From Pelagibacterium limicola (GTDB lineage: Bacteria; Pseudomonadota; Alphaproteobacteria; Rhizobiales; Devosiaceae): a stretch of DNA of 64,000 nucleotides. The stretch covers positions 124,001 through 188,000 of the forward strand of contig NZ_JADQDB010000002.1 in NCBI RefSeq assembly GCF_015694405.1. The letters run 5' to 3'. Below are positions 27,700-36,663 of this stretch, one piece after another. The notes beneath the pieces are model-generated. The model was given only the letters and a program-made list of their open reading frames with translations, did not search any database and was not told the DNA's origin. The translations under genes and the position numbers were made by a program. Position 1 is the first letter of the stretch; the number at the start of each line of letters is the position of its first letter.

Positions 27700-29808
27700 G
27701 TGCCGCGTCCAGACCTGCTCAACCCACTGTTCCGCACGCTGACGTCCATGAAGGGCGTCGGGCCTCAACTTGGCGCGCTATTCTCACGCTTCTTCGGTAC
27801 ACCCGAGGGTCAGGAAGCGATCGTACTGGATGTGTTGATGCACATGCCGTCGGGCGTCATCGATCGACGCGCGCAAAATGGCGTGGCTTTCGCGCCAGTG
27901 GGCTCGATTGCGACGCTCAAACTCCATATCGACGAACATATCGTCCCCCCGCGCGGCAATAACCGTGCCCCGCTCCGGGTCAAGGCCCATGACGAAACGG
28001 GCGAGATCACGCTGATTTTTTTCGGCGCAAAGGGGGGTTGGGTGGAACGCTCCCTCCCCATCGGGGAAACCCGGTACGTTTCGGGCGAAATCGGCTTTTT
28101 TGGGCGCGAAAAGCAGATCACGCATCCCGACTACATCGTTGAGCCTGATCGGCTCGACACGCTGCCGCTTGTCGAGCCTGTCTATCCGTTGACGCATGGT
28201 CTGTCGTCCAAGGCTTTGCGCAAAGTCGTCGCATCGGCGCTCGATAGCATCCCGATCATCCCCGAATGGATTGGTAAGGATCGCAGAACGATCATGGCAT
28301 GGCCCGGCTTTGCCGATGCCCTCCGCCACGTCCACGCCCCCAGGCGCCCCAGCGAGGGCGACATCGTCTCGCCGGCCCGCCTGCGTCTGGCCTATGACGA
28401 ATATCTGGCCGGCCAGCTTGCGCTCAACCTGGTGCGCTCGACGCTCATCAAGGCACCGGGCGTTGCACGTAAGGTGACGGGCGAAATGACGGAACGGGTT
28501 GAGGATGCCCTGCCCTTCGCGCTCACCGACGGGCAGCGGCTCGCCGTATCGGATATTAGGGACGACCTCGCCAAGCCTACCCGCATGTCGCGTCTGCTCC
28601 AGGGTGACGTGGGATCTGGCAAGACGGTCGTGGCGCTTATGGCGATGGCCGCTGTTGCCGAAGGCGGTGCGCAATCGGCGCTGATGGCACCCACCGAATT
28701 GCTGGCCAGCCAGCATTTCCGGACGCTGCAGCCGATTGCAGAAAAGGCAGGCCTCCGCATCGTCCTGATGACCGGCAAAATGCCCGCCGCGGAACGCCGT
28801 AAGGCGGTTGAGGGGCTGGCAAGCGGCGCGATTCACATAGCTGTCGGCACTCACGCTCTTTTCCAGGCCGGTGTAGAGTTTCTAAATCTCGGACTTACTG
28901 TCGTCGACGAGCAGCACCGCTTCGGTGTCCACCAGCGACTGGCCCTTTCTGAAAAAGGGCATAAGACCGACTTGCTGGTGATGACCGCGACGCCGATTCC
29001 CCGCACGCTGGTTCTTACCCATTTCGGCGACATGGACGTTTCGGTGCTGCGCGAAAAGCCTGCTGGGCGTCAGCCCATTGATACAGCCGCCCTGCCGATC
29101 GCTGAGTATGAGCGGGTGCTCGCCCGCCTCAAGTCCCGGTTCGATGAGGGCGTGCAGGCCTATTGGGTGTGCCCGTTGGTCGAGGAAAGCGAGGTTCTGG
29201 ATGTCGTTTCCGCCGAGGATCGCTACGCAGAACTCAAAAAGACATTTGGCGACAAGGTCGCACTTGTGCACGGGCGGATGAGCGGAGCTGAAAAGCAGGC
29301 CGCGATGGAACGTTTCCAAATCGGAGATGCGCAGATTCTCGTGGCCACAACGGTGATCGAAGTCGGCGTCGATGTGCCCGATGCGACCATCATCATTATC
29401 GAGCACGCCGAACGCTTTGGTTTGGCACAGCTTCACCAGCTCCGGGGCCGCGTCGGGCGGGGAGTGGCTCGCTCAGCCTGCCTGTTGCTCTATTCCGAAC
29501 CATTGAGCGAAACCGCCAAGGCCCGCATCGAAACCATCTGCCGCACCGACGACGGCTTTGAAATCGCCGAAAAGGATCTCGAACTACGAGGCCATGGCGA
29601 TCTCCTGGGCACCCGGCAATCAGGAATGCCGGGCTATCGCATTGCTGTACCGGACGTGCACAGCCACCTGCTCGAAATCGCCCACAACGACGCCCGCGCC
29701 GCACTCGACCGCAATCCGGGACTCAGGGGGCCTGAGGGCGAAGCGCTGCGGATCTTGCTCTACATCTTCCGCAAGGACCTTGCGATACCGCTGATCAAGG
29801 CTGGCTAG
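27700..29808 (+). CDS. recG: ATP-dependent DNA helicase RecG
   Basis: A 702-residue branch-migration helicase if the GTG at 27700 is the start; a TTG at 27679 and an open frame back to 27643 are alternatives. The N-terminal wedge/OB domain includes MKGVGPQLGALF and the segment around HPDYIVEP. Walker A is LLQGDVGSGKTVVAL, Walker B DEQHRFGVHQR (DEQH). Motif III-like MTATPIPRTL, motif V ATTVIEVGVDVPDA and the QLRGRVGRG segment follow. Length matches alphaproteobacterial RecG. The 3' end overlaps the convergent DUF502 gene by 14 bases. Confidence 0.96.
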   Translation: MPRPDLLNPLFRTLTSMKGVGPQLGALFSRFFGTPEGQEAIVLDVLMHMPSGVIDRRAQNGVAFAPVGSIATLKLHIDEHIVPPRGNNRAPLRVKAHDETGEITLIFFGAKGGWVERSLPIGETRYVSGEIGFFGREKQITHPDYIVEPDRLDTLPLVEPVYPLTHGLSSKALRKVVASALDSIPIIPEWIGKDRRTIMAWPGFADALRHVHAPRRPSEGDIVSPARLRLAYDEYLAGQLALNLVRSTLIKAPGVARKVTGEMTERVEDALPFALTDGQRLAVSDIRDDLAKPTRMSRLLQGDVGSGKTVVALMAMAAVAEGGAQSALMAPTELLASQHFRTLQPIAEKAGLRIVLMTGKMPAAERRKAVEGLASGAIHIAVGTHALFQAGVEFLNLGLTVVDEQHRFGVHQRLALSEKGHKTDLLVMTATPIPRTLVLTHFGDMDVSVLREKPAGRQPIDTAALPIAEYERVLARLKSRFDEGVQAYWVCPLVEESEVLDVVSAEDRYAELKKTFGDKVALVHGRMSGAEKQAAMERFQIGDAQILVATTVIEVGVDVPDATIIIIEHAERFGLAQLHQLRGRVGRGVARSACLLLYSEPLSETAKARIETICRTDDGFEIAEKDLELRGHGDLLGTRQSGMPGYRIAVPDVHSHLLEIAHNDARAALDRNPGLRGPEGEALRILLYIFRKDLAIPLIKAG

Positions 29809-30511
29809 GGCGGTCAGGAACGATGTTGGTTTGCCCCGGCACATAGGGCGGGGTGACGAGACCAGCCGATATGATGAGCTTGGCACCTTCTTCCACACTC
29901 ATATCCAGCACGATCACTTCCGAGCGCGGCAGGAACATTAGGAACCCGGTGGTGGGGTTTGGCGTCGTGGGCATGAACACCCCGATATGATCCTCGCCCG
30001 ACAGCCTCTGCGCCACCTCCCCGCGTGCCTCGGATGCGATCAAGACGACAGCCCAGACGCCTTTGCGCGGATACTCGATCAGGCCAACATTTTTAAAGCT
30101 CGTCCCGCGCTGGGTGATGAGCGTATCGAAGATCTGCTTGAGCGCATTATAGACCGAGGAGAGCACCGGCACGCGGCCGACCAGTCGTTCGCCGAACGCG
30201 AAGAGCCTCCGTCCGATGAAGTTCGCCGCCACAAAACCGATCAGCGTGATAGCGGCAAAGGCTGCAATGAGCCCGATTCCGGGCACCGAAAACGGCAGGT
30301 ATTGATCGGGATTGAGCTGCCGCGGAATGAGCGGCACGATCGCAGCGTCGATCCAGCCAATTACCGTCCACGCAAGATAAAGCGTGATGGCAATCGGACC
30401 CGTAAGCACAAGACCGGCGAAAAAGTAGTTCACCAGCCTGCGACCGAGCGAAACCTTGGGCGCGGGAAGGATGACTTCGATGTGTTCGGGCTGCTTTTCG
30501 TCTTCGCTCAT
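29795..30511 (-). CDS. DUF502 family membrane protein
   Basis: A 238-residue protein of the DUF502 family. Two transmembrane helices lie at about residues 27-50 and 75-98, followed by the conserved VPVLSSVYNALKQIFDTL stretch and a beta-rich region with FMPTTPNPTTGFLMFLPRSE, the family hallmark. Function is not established. The position immediately downstream of glmS (13 bases) with recG convergent is conserved in Rhizobiales, suggesting an envelope link, but that is inference. Confidence 0.88.
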   Translation of the reverse strand: MSEDEKQPEHIEVILPAPKVSLGRRLVNYFFAGLVLTGPIAITLYLAWTVIGWIDAAIVPLIPRQLNPDQYLPFSVPGIGLIAAFAAITLIGFVAANFIGRRLFAFGERLVGRVPVLSSVYNALKQIFDTLITQRGTSFKNVGLIEYPRKGVWAVVLIASEARGEVAQRLSGEDHIGVFMPTTPNPTTGFLMFLPRSEVIVLDMSVEEGAKLIISAGLVTPPYVPGQTNIVPDRPSQP

Positions 30512-30524
30512 CTGATCCTTTCGC

Positions 30525-32351
30525 TTATTCCACGGTTACCGATTTGGCGAGATTGCGCGGTTGGTCAACGTCAGTGCCCATGAATACCGCTGTGTGGTAC
30601 GCCAGCAATTGCACTGGTACGGCGGCAACAATGGGTGCGACGAACGGGTTGACTTCCGGCATGGCGATAACATGGGGTGCGCCATTGCCGGCTTCCTTTG
30701 CTCCCTTGTCGTCGGTGATGAGGACAATCCTGCCCCCTCGGGCGGCCACCTCATGCATGTTGGAAATGGTCTTCTCCATGAGGTCGTCCGAGGGAGCGAC
30801 GACGACGACCGGCAATTCCTCGTTCACGAGTGCGATCGGGCCATGCTTGAGTTCGCCTGCCGCATAGCCTTCGGCGTGAATATAGGAAATTTCCTTGAGC
30901 TTGAGCGCGCCTTCCAGGGCCAGCGGGAACATCTGCCCCCGCCCCAGGTAAAGCACATCAGAAGCCTTGGAGAGATTGCGGGCAATCTCCTCGATATGGT
31001 TCTCGTGTCGCAAGGCGTCGGCCATTGCGCCGGGCAATTCGATCAGCGCCCGCACAAGGTCGTGCGCCTTATCCTCGCTCAAGACGCCGCGCGCGAAGCC
31101 CGCCGCTACGGAGAGGCTGGCAAGCGCCGTCAATTGAGCGGTGAAGGCCTTGGTCGATGCCACCCCGATTTCAGGCCCGCAAAGCGTGGGGAATACGACA
31201 TGGGCCTCGCGGGCAATGGTCGATTCCCGCACATTCACGAGCGCGGCGACATGCTGGCCCGATTTGGCAGCGTAGCGGAGCGCCGCCAATGTGTCCGCCG
31301 TTTCGCCGGATTGCGAAATGACCAGCGTTAGCCCGTTCTCGGGTAGCGGGGGCTCGCGGTAGCGAAACTCGGATGCAATATCGACCTCGACGGCCAGCCG
31401 CGCATACTTCTCGAACCAGTATTTGGCGACAAGCCCTGCATAGTAGGCGGTGCCGCAGGCGGTGATTGTCAGGCGTGAGAGCTGGGCGAAATCGAAAGGC
31501 AGCTTCTCGCGCAGCATGACCTTTTCGCTCGATAGATCGACATAATGGGAGAGCGTATGCGACACAGTTTCGGGCTGCTCGTAGATTTCCTTGGCCATGA
31601 AATGGCGATGGTTGCCCTTGTCGGCCAAGGCCGCCGAAGCCGTCGAAATCTGTCGCGCGCGGTCCACACGCTTCCCCGAGAAATCCCGGATCGTGACGCT
31701 GCCCGGTCGGATCACCGCCCAGTCGCCTTCCTCGAGGTAGGTCACCTGTTTGGTGAAAGGCGCAAGCGCATAGGCATCCGATCCCAGATACATCTCGTCT
31801 TTGCCATGGCCGACGGCGAGCGGAGAGCCCTGCCTGGCAGCAATCAGGAGGTCGGGATGATCGGCAAACAGGAAAACCAGACCGAACATACCGCGCAGTT
31901 CCGGCAGCAGTGCCGCGACCGCTTCTTCGGGCGTCGCGCCGCGGTCAATGGCACGGGTCACCCACAGCGCAACGGACTCGGTGTCTGTTTCGCTCTGGGG
32001 TCGATAGCCGTCGCGCGCCAGATCGTCGAGCAGCGCCCGGAAATTCTCGATGATACCATTGTGGACGACCGCAACCCGTTGCGTCATGTGCGGATGCGCA
32101 TTGCGCTCGGTGGCGCCGCCATGAGTCGCCCAGCGCGTGTGGCCGATGCCAATTAGCCCCTCGATCGGCTCCATCGATAGCCTGTTGGCGAGGTTTCCAA
32201 GCTTGCCCTCGGCCCGCCGGCGGTCGAGGCCGTTCGAGGTCAGAGTGGCAATGCCGGCGCTATCGTAGCCGCGATATTCAAGCCGCCGAAGAGCTTCGAC
32301 GAGCCGTTCGGCGACAGGTTGGATGCCGATGATTCCGACTATTCCACACAT
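30525..32351 (-). CDS. glmS: Glucosamine-6-phosphate synthase (glutamine-hydrolysing)
   Basis: A 608-residue amidotransferase forming glucosamine-6-phosphate from fructose-6-phosphate and glutamine, the entry step to UDP-GlcNAc. The N-terminal Cys2 nucleophile is in MCGIVGIIG, and GIGHTRWATHGG is in the glutaminase domain. Two SIS domains follow (ISQSGETADTLAALR; EGALKLKEISYIHAEGYAAGELKHG, split across the active site). The C-terminal DQPRNLAKSVTVE closes the sugar site, as in E. coli. It is 11 bases downstream of glmU, so the two enzymes for UDP-GlcNAc are co-expressed. I saw no glmS ribozyme, which is expected outside Firmicutes. Confidence 0.97.
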   Translation of the reverse strand: MCGIVGIIGIQPVAERLVEALRRLEYRGYDSAGIATLTSNGLDRRRAEGKLGNLANRLSMEPIEGLIGIGHTRWATHGGATERNAHPHMTQRVAVVHNGIIENFRALLDDLARDGYRPQSETDTESVALWVTRAIDRGATPEEAVAALLPELRGMFGLVFLFADHPDLLIAARQGSPLAVGHGKDEMYLGSDAYALAPFTKQVTYLEEGDWAVIRPGSVTIRDFSGKRVDRARQISTASAALADKGNHRHFMAKEIYEQPETVSHTLSHYVDLSSEKVMLREKLPFDFAQLSRLTITACGTAYYAGLVAKYWFEKYARLAVEVDIASEFRYREPPLPENGLTLVISQSGETADTLAALRYAAKSGQHVAALVNVRESTIAREAHVVFPTLCGPEIGVASTKAFTAQLTALASLSVAAGFARGVLSEDKAHDLVRALIELPGAMADALRHENHIEEIARNLSKASDVLYLGRGQMFPLALEGALKLKEISYIHAEGYAAGELKHGPIALVNEELPVVVVAPSDDLMEKTISNMHEVAARGGRIVLITDDKGAKEAGNGAPHVIAMPEVNPFVAPIVAAVPVQLLAYHTAVFMGTDVDQPRNLAKSVTVE

Positions 32352-32362
32352 GCCGGTTACCC

Positions 32363-33709
32363 CTACTTCTTTTCCTTTTGCGCCTTGAAGCGCTCGTTGA
32401 GGATTTTGCCATAACCAGGCTTGTTGATCTGACGCGAGCGGCCAATACCCAGAGCCTCATCGGCCACCGGTTCCGTAATGACCGAACCCGAGGCCACATA
32501 GGCGCCGGAGCCGATTTCCACGGGCGCGACAAGTGCCGAGTTCGACCCGATAAAGGCCCCCTCCCCGATAACTGTTCGGGCTTTGTTATACCCGTCGTAG
32601 TTGCAGGTGATCGTTCCAGCTCCGATGTTGACCCGTGCACCGATGTCGGCATCCCCGATATAAGTAAGGTGACTGACCTTTGCACCGCTGCCGATATTCG
32701 CTTTTTTGATTTCGACGAAATTCCCCACCTTGGCGCCCTCCGCAAGGACCGCATCGGGACGCAGCCGCGCGAACGGTCCGACCGAGGATTTCGCACCGAT
32801 ATGCGCACCCTCGATATGGGAGAACGCGTGGATCACCACGTCGCGCTCGACGGTTACGCCGGGACCGAACACCACGTTGGGCTCGATCTCGACATCTGCT
32901 GCAATCTCGGTGTCATGGGAGAAATAAACGGACTGCGGGTCGATGAGCGTAACGCCATTGCGCATCATTTCCTCGCGTCGGCGATTCTGGAAAATCGCCT
33001 CGGCCCTTGCCAGCTGCACCCTGTCGTTAACGCCCATCACGTCCTCTTCGGGTGCGACCGCATAACCAACCGTATAGCCGGCGTCGTTGGCCAGCTCCAC
33101 GAGATCGGTGGCATAGAATTCGCCCTGCGCGTTGCTGGTCCCAATCTTGCCGATAAGTTCGCGGAAAACCTCGGCCCGGAAGGCCAGGATGCAGGCATTG
33201 CACAGCCCGATCCTGCGTTCGTCCTCACTGGCGTCCTTGTGCTCACGAATGGCCAGGAGCTTTTCCCCATTGGTGATGAAGCGTCCGTAACCTGTGGGGT
33301 CCGCAGGCTCGAAACCGAGTATGGCGGCGTCGACCCCGGCTGCTAGCCGGGCCTTGATCGCCTCGAAATTTTCTGAGCGGAGCAAGGGATGGTCCCCGTA
33401 AACGATCGCCACATGGCCTTGCGCGCCGATATAGGCGGGTTCTGCCATCGAGGCGGCGTGCGCGGTGCCGCGCCGTTCGGTCTGCTCGAAATAGGTGATG
33501 CCAGGAATCAGCTTGGCGAGAGCCTCGCGCACGGCGCCATGTTCCGGTCCAGTCACGACCGCAATCTGTCCCGACCCTGCGCCATGCGCCGCCTTGACGA
33601 CATGCCCCACGATTGGCAATCCGCCAACGGTGTGAAGCACCTTCGGCCTTGCCGACTTCATCCGCGTGCCTTCGCCCGCGGCCAGCACGATGGTCAACAA
33701 TTCGCTCAT
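32363..33709 (-). CDS. glmU: Bifunctional UDP-GlcNAc pyrophosphorylase/acetyltransferase
   Basis: A 448-residue two-domain enzyme. The N-terminal uridylyltransferase has LAAGEGTRMKSARPK and the uridine-contact segment around TERRGTAHA and YGDHPLL. The C-terminal left-handed beta helix (from about residue 250) has hexapeptide repeats, the catalytic His region NYDGYNKARTVIGEGAFIGS, and LVAPVEIGSGAYVASGS. It makes UDP-GlcNAc for peptidoglycan and LPS. It is the first gene of glmU-glmS-DUF502. Divergent from the hypothetical gene at 33852; the 142-base gap should hold promoters for both, but I could not fix a convincing pair. Confidence 0.97.
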   Translation of the reverse strand: MSELLTIVLAAGEGTRMKSARPKVLHTVGGLPIVGHVVKAAHGAGSGQIAVVTGPEHGAVREALAKLIPGITYFEQTERRGTAHAASMAEPAYIGAQGHVAIVYGDHPLLRSENFEAIKARLAAGVDAAILGFEPADPTGYGRFITNGEKLLAIREHKDASEDERRIGLCNACILAFRAEVFRELIGKIGTSNAQGEFYATDLVELANDAGYTVGYAVAPEEDVMGVNDRVQLARAEAIFQNRRREEMMRNGVTLIDPQSVYFSHDTEIAADVEIEPNVVFGPGVTVERDVVIHAFSHIEGAHIGAKSSVGPFARLRPDAVLAEGAKVGNFVEIKKANIGSGAKVSHLTYIGDADIGARVNIGAGTITCNYDGYNKARTVIGEGAFIGSNSALVAPVEIGSGAYVASGSVITEPVADEALGIGRSRQINKPGYGKILNERFKAQKEKK

Positions 33710-33851
33710 TCGGTTCTCCCCGCCGCCCGTCTTTCAGAGAGGCGGCATCGCGCATTTTTATGGCAGCAAGGTGTTGGTAAAACCATAACTTCTCTGAAGG
33801 ACAATACGCCAAGCAAATAGACCGATTCGCCATCCTATCCGGGAGTCAGCC

Positions 33852-34610
33852 TTGGCCCTGCCGAGCCTCAATTTCGAGCATACCGACGTTTCCCTCTGGG
33901 GTATCGCGGCCTTGGTTTGCGGCACGCTCGCCGTCATTTCGGCCAATCTTGCTCCCCTTGTTCCGGAAAATATCATCGCGGGGCTGCATACCACGCGGAT
34001 GGATGGCGGCAACATAAACCAGATGCGGGCGCAGATGCTCGATGTCCGGGCCGAGAACCAGCGCCTAATGCGGGAGGCGCGTACACTACTCGCGCGGCTG
34101 AACCTTCTCGATGACGACAGTGGGGAGATGATCCGTCGCCTGGCGGCGGTAGAACGTAGCCTGCCAATCCTCATTGAGTCCCTGCCTCTCCATAGCGATA
34201 TCGACCGCTCGATCCTGACCGCGTCGATTGCAGGGGCAAGCCCTGAAGTCTACGAAGCCGATGGCGGTATCGTTATCGTGCGGCACAGTGCCTTGTTCGA
34301 TGAAATCGGGGATCCGTTCGACCAGCCGCTCCCGCCCCGACTTGGCGGGCTCGAATACGGTATCGCTATTGGTCATGAGGTTGCGCTGGATGCAGCACCC
34401 GGTCAGCGCGGATACATTCTTTCCCAAACCGGGCCGCTTCTGACGGGAATGTCTTTTGTGCTCGGCGAAGTCGAAAGCGTGGATAGCGCGCGCATCATTG
34501 CCGGTCCCCTTTCGAGCGCAGAGGATGCGGGCATCCTTTGCGAGCCGCTCATCGTGATGGGTATGGCCTGCGAGCCGGTGCCGTTCGAGGGTGCTCCCTG
34601 GCCAGACTGA
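33852..34610 (+). CDS. Hypothetical membrane-anchored coiled-coil protein
   Basis: A 252-residue protein, not recognised. One hydrophobic helix (about residues 14-35) is followed by a coiled-coil stretch (INQMRAQMLDVRAENQRLM through about residue 100). A globular C-terminal domain follows (IAIGHEVALDAAPGQRGYI; VESVDSARIIAGPLSSAED), whose last 80 residues vaguely recall SPOR-like folds but without a clear signature. The TTG start at 33852 is preceded by GGGAG; no better ATG exists nearby. Topology would be N-in with the coiled coil in the periplasm. It is divergent from glmU and upstream of tRNA-Lys. Confidence 0.65.
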   Translation: MALPSLNFEHTDVSLWGIAALVCGTLAVISANLAPLVPENIIAGLHTTRMDGGNINQMRAQMLDVRAENQRLMREARTLLARLNLLDDDSGEMIRRLAAVERSLPILIESLPLHSDIDRSILTASIAGASPEVYEADGGIVIVRHSALFDEIGDPFDQPLPPRLGGLEYGIAIGHEVALDAAPGQRGYILSQTGPLLTGMSFVLGEVESVDSARIIAGPLSSAEDAGILCEPLIVMGMACEPVPFEGAPWPD

Positions 34611-34627
34611 GCGCTGCGAGAAAGCGG

Positions 34628-34655
34628 TTGACACCGCGCCTTGAGGCACTATGTT
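34628..34655 (+). promoter_or_regulatory. Sigma70 promoter for tRNA-Lys
   Basis: A perfect -35 TTGACA (34628-34633), 16-base spacer, then TATGTT (34650-34655). Transcription would begin near 34662, about 34 bases before the mature tRNA 5' end, typical of a stable-RNA promoter. Confidence 0.7.
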
Positions 34656-34695
34656 CCGCGCGTCGTCGGCCAGCACAGGCGACCACCCTGGTTCA

Positions 34696-34771
34696 GGGCT
34701 CGTAGCTCAGCTGGTAGAGCACTCGACTTTTAATCGAGTTGTCCCGGGTTCGAGTCCCGGCGAGCCTACCA
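34696..34771 (+). tRNA. tRNA-Lys(UUU)
   Basis: A 76-base class I tRNA with encoded CCA. Acceptor GGGCTCG pairs with CGAGCCT (the first pair is a G:U). The D-arm is AGCTCAGCTGGTAGAGC, the anticodon stem CTCGA/TCGAG with loop CTTTTAA gives anticodon TTT, and the T-arm is CCCGGGTTCGAGTCCCGG. No integrase or duplicated 3' end is visible nearby. Confidence 0.97.
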
Positions 34772-35041
34772 TATTTCGGCGATTTCAAATGCCTAAGCGG
34801 CTCGGTTAGCCCAGATTGTTCCGATCTGTGCGTGTGAGCGTAGGCTAGCCGAATACAGTCGCCTCAATCAGCATTTTTAGGACGAAAACTGGAATGCCGT
34901 CAGAGCCGGTCGGCCATCGTCCCCACTTGGAGCGTAAAAGCACAGACCACGGCGGCTCCGTCTGCCGGAACCACCCGACCGTTCAGAGACTTTAGACTTC
35001 GAGGCGATGAATGCGCCCGAAACTTTGCTGGAGGCATCTCA
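34772..35041. other. Intergenic region after tRNA-Lys
   Basis: These 270 bases hold no protein gene I can support. An imperfect 10-bp inverted repeat (TCGGTTAGCC ... GGCTAGCCGA, roughly 34804-34862) with one mismatch could fold. Towards the right end there should be a promoter for the small peptide gene at 35042, but none matched sigma70 or EcfG consensus convincingly. Confidence 0.4.
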
Positions 35042-35116
35042 ATGAACGCGATCATTTATCTTGTCGGGCTTGTCGTGGTGGTCATGGCCATCCTCTCTTT
35101 CATTGGGCTTGCATAA
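35042..35116 (+). CDS. 24-residue hydrophobic membrane peptide
   Basis: A very small gene: ATG to TAA encoding 24 residues, nearly all one transmembrane helix (AIIYLVGLVVVVMAILSFIG). GGAGG sits 8-9 bases before the ATG, a better ribosome site than many large genes here. It lies 33 bases upstream of the 298-residue membrane protein gene, which has its own GGAGG site, so the two are probably co-transcribed. Peptides of this kind often modulate a larger membrane partner; the obvious candidate is the next gene. Function is unknown and expression is inferred only from the ribosome site and composition. Confidence 0.6.
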   Translation: MNAIIYLVGLVVVVMAILSFIGLA

Positions 35117-35149
35117 GCAAGTTCCACCACCTGACCTGGAGGACAAACC

Positions 35150-36046
35150 ATGGCTATCGAAACGCCACCCGCTGCAGATACAGCTACGGGTCACGCCGGA
35201 AGGCATGACCACCACTCTTACGTCGACTGGCCCGCTATACTCGCCGGAGCGATCCTTGCGTCTGCCATATCCTTCCTGTTCCTCACATTTGGCTCGGCTA
35301 TCGGGCTGTCATTGATCGGGCCCTTTGGCCGGACGGATGCTCCCGTTTTCTGGGCCGCGATCGCAATCGCATTGTGGATGGTATGGGTACAGGTATCCGG
35401 CTTTTTGGCTGGCGGCTACGTCGCGGGCCGACTGCGCAAGCCCCACTACAACGCGACCGAACATGAAGTTGACGTACGCGATGGGCTGCACGGCCTTCTC
35501 GTATGGGCCACGGGCGTTGTCATGATGGCGGTACTTGCGCTCGGCGGCCTGGGGCATCTGACCTCCGCGGCATCGAACATTGCCGGTTCCGCCGTTGGCG
35601 CTGCCGCGACCACTGCCGGTGAGCAAGCCTTGGAGACAGATCCCTTCGACTATGCTGTGGACGTCCTGTTTCGCGGTGACACCGGGGAAGCTGGTGACCC
35701 CCGTGCCGAGGCCACACGTATCATTGTCGGTGGGGTGACCGGTGACGGCGTCGGAGATGCTGACCGCACCTATCTTGCGCAGGTCGTTGCATCCCGCACG
35801 AATCTCTCACAGGGCGAAGCAGAGGCGCGTGTGGATGAAGTCATCGCACAAGCCCAAGCCGTTCAGAATGACATTGCAGCGGCTGCAGAACAGGCGCGGC
35901 GGGTCGGCATTCTTGTGGCGTTTATCACCGCTGCATCTTTGGCCGTGAGTGCTGCGGCGGCTTATTTTGCCGCAGGAGCCGGCGGGAACCATCGTGACAA
36001 GAATACAGTGGTGCCCTTTTTTAACAGGGTCAGGCAGACCACTTAA
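35150..36046 (+). CDS. Conserved polytopic membrane protein
   Basis: A 298-residue protein with GGAGG upstream of the ATG. The His-rich N-terminus (GHAGRHDHHSYVDW) precedes hydrophobic segments at about 24-48, 60-85 and 115-145. A soluble stretch follows with an antiparallel helical part (LSQGEAEARVDEVIAQAQAV), and a final helix lies at about 258-280. I recall similar Rhizobiales proteins loosely annotated as PhnA-like, a label that seems to have no functional basis. The pattern WPAILAGAILASAISFLFL is highly typical of that group. Its transcript ends at the strong terminator 12 bases downstream. Confidence 0.75.
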   Translation: MAIETPPAADTATGHAGRHDHHSYVDWPAILAGAILASAISFLFLTFGSAIGLSLIGPFGRTDAPVFWAAIAIALWMVWVQVSGFLAGGYVAGRLRKPHYNATEHEVDVRDGLHGLLVWATGVVMMAVLALGGLGHLTSAASNIAGSAVGAAATTAGEQALETDPFDYAVDVLFRGDTGEAGDPRAEATRIIVGGVTGDGVGDADRTYLAQVVASRTNLSQGEAEARVDEVIAQAQAVQNDIAAAAEQARRVGILVAFITAASLAVSAAAAYFAAGAGGNHRDKNTVVPFFNRVRQTT

Positions 36047-36057
36047 CGATCACACTG

Positions 36058-36091
36058 ATAGGCGCCCCCTTCGAGGTGGGCGCCTATTTTT
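36058..36091 (+). terminator. Intrinsic terminator after the 298-residue membrane protein
   Basis: ATAGGCGCCC (36058-36067) pairs perfectly with GGGCGCCTAT (36078-36087) across a 10-base loop, followed by TTTT. A 10-bp GC-rich stem with T-run on the plus strand. Confidence 0.85.
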
Positions 36092-36185
36092 GTTCACAGC
36101 GCCTGCCAACACCTCGATTCTTCCCACCTTCCGCCATCTTGCACAGCCACGGTCCTTGCGCTTAAAAGTGAAGCTGGTGCTTGGC

Positions 36186-36641
36186 ATGGGGGAAAAGGTG
36201 ACTGGAAAAGCGTTTGCCTTTGGGCTGTTTACCTCGCTTGTTGTATTTCCGGCTCCACTTGCAGCCCAGAACGTGCACACCTCGCGACTTTACGAACAGA
36301 TCCTGGAAAACATCGACATTACCTTGCCAGGCTATATCCTCGACAGCTTCGGCGTAGTCCGGCTGACGCCGGGTTCAAATTCGCGTATCTCGCTCAACGT
36401 GCCGGCGAACCGGTCGCTGGAGATCATGGGCGATTGCGACGACGACTGCTTCGATCTCGATCTTGTGGTCTACAACAAGGCCGGCAAGATCCTCGCCGAG
36501 GATCGCGAAGACGATTACTATCCCATAGTCGACTTCAAGTCCGACGATACCGGCCGCATTGAGATTGACCTGATCCTGCAGGAATGCGAGGCAAATTACT
36601 GCTACGCGGCCTATTCCGTATTCATCGGACCGGATTCGTGA
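36186..36641 (+). CDS. Secreted PPC-like beta-sandwich protein
   Basis: A protein of about 151 residues from the ATG at 36186, with a signal peptide (basic start, hydrophobic FAFGLFTSLVVFPAP, cleavage at LAA-QNV). The mature part resembles a bacterial pre-peptidase C-terminal (PPC) domain: RISLNVPANRSLEI, then FDLDLVVYNKAGKILAED and a Gly-Arg-Ile-Glu-Ile strand. Four cysteines in two pairs (CDDDC; CEANYC) suggest two disulfides. The match is by pattern only. A GTG at 36168 is an alternative start. It is 22 bases upstream of a four-helix membrane protein, probably an operon. Confidence 0.65.
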   Translation: MGEKVTGKAFAFGLFTSLVVFPAPLAAQNVHTSRLYEQILENIDITLPGYILDSFGVVRLTPGSNSRISLNVPANRSLEIMGDCDDDCFDLDLVVYNKAGKILAEDREDDYYPIVDFKSDDTGRIEIDLILQECEANYCYAAYSVFIGPDS

Positions 36642-36663
36642 AGCCGGAAAACGGACAGGTCGC

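Noticed and set aside
34961-35000. GGAAC near 34968 as an EcfG promoter for the 24-residue peptide gene
   Set aside because: No CGTT-like element occurs 16-17 bases downstream.
34696-35041. Integration site at the 3' end of tRNA-Lys
   Set aside because: No duplicate of the tRNA end and no integrase gene are visible in the window.
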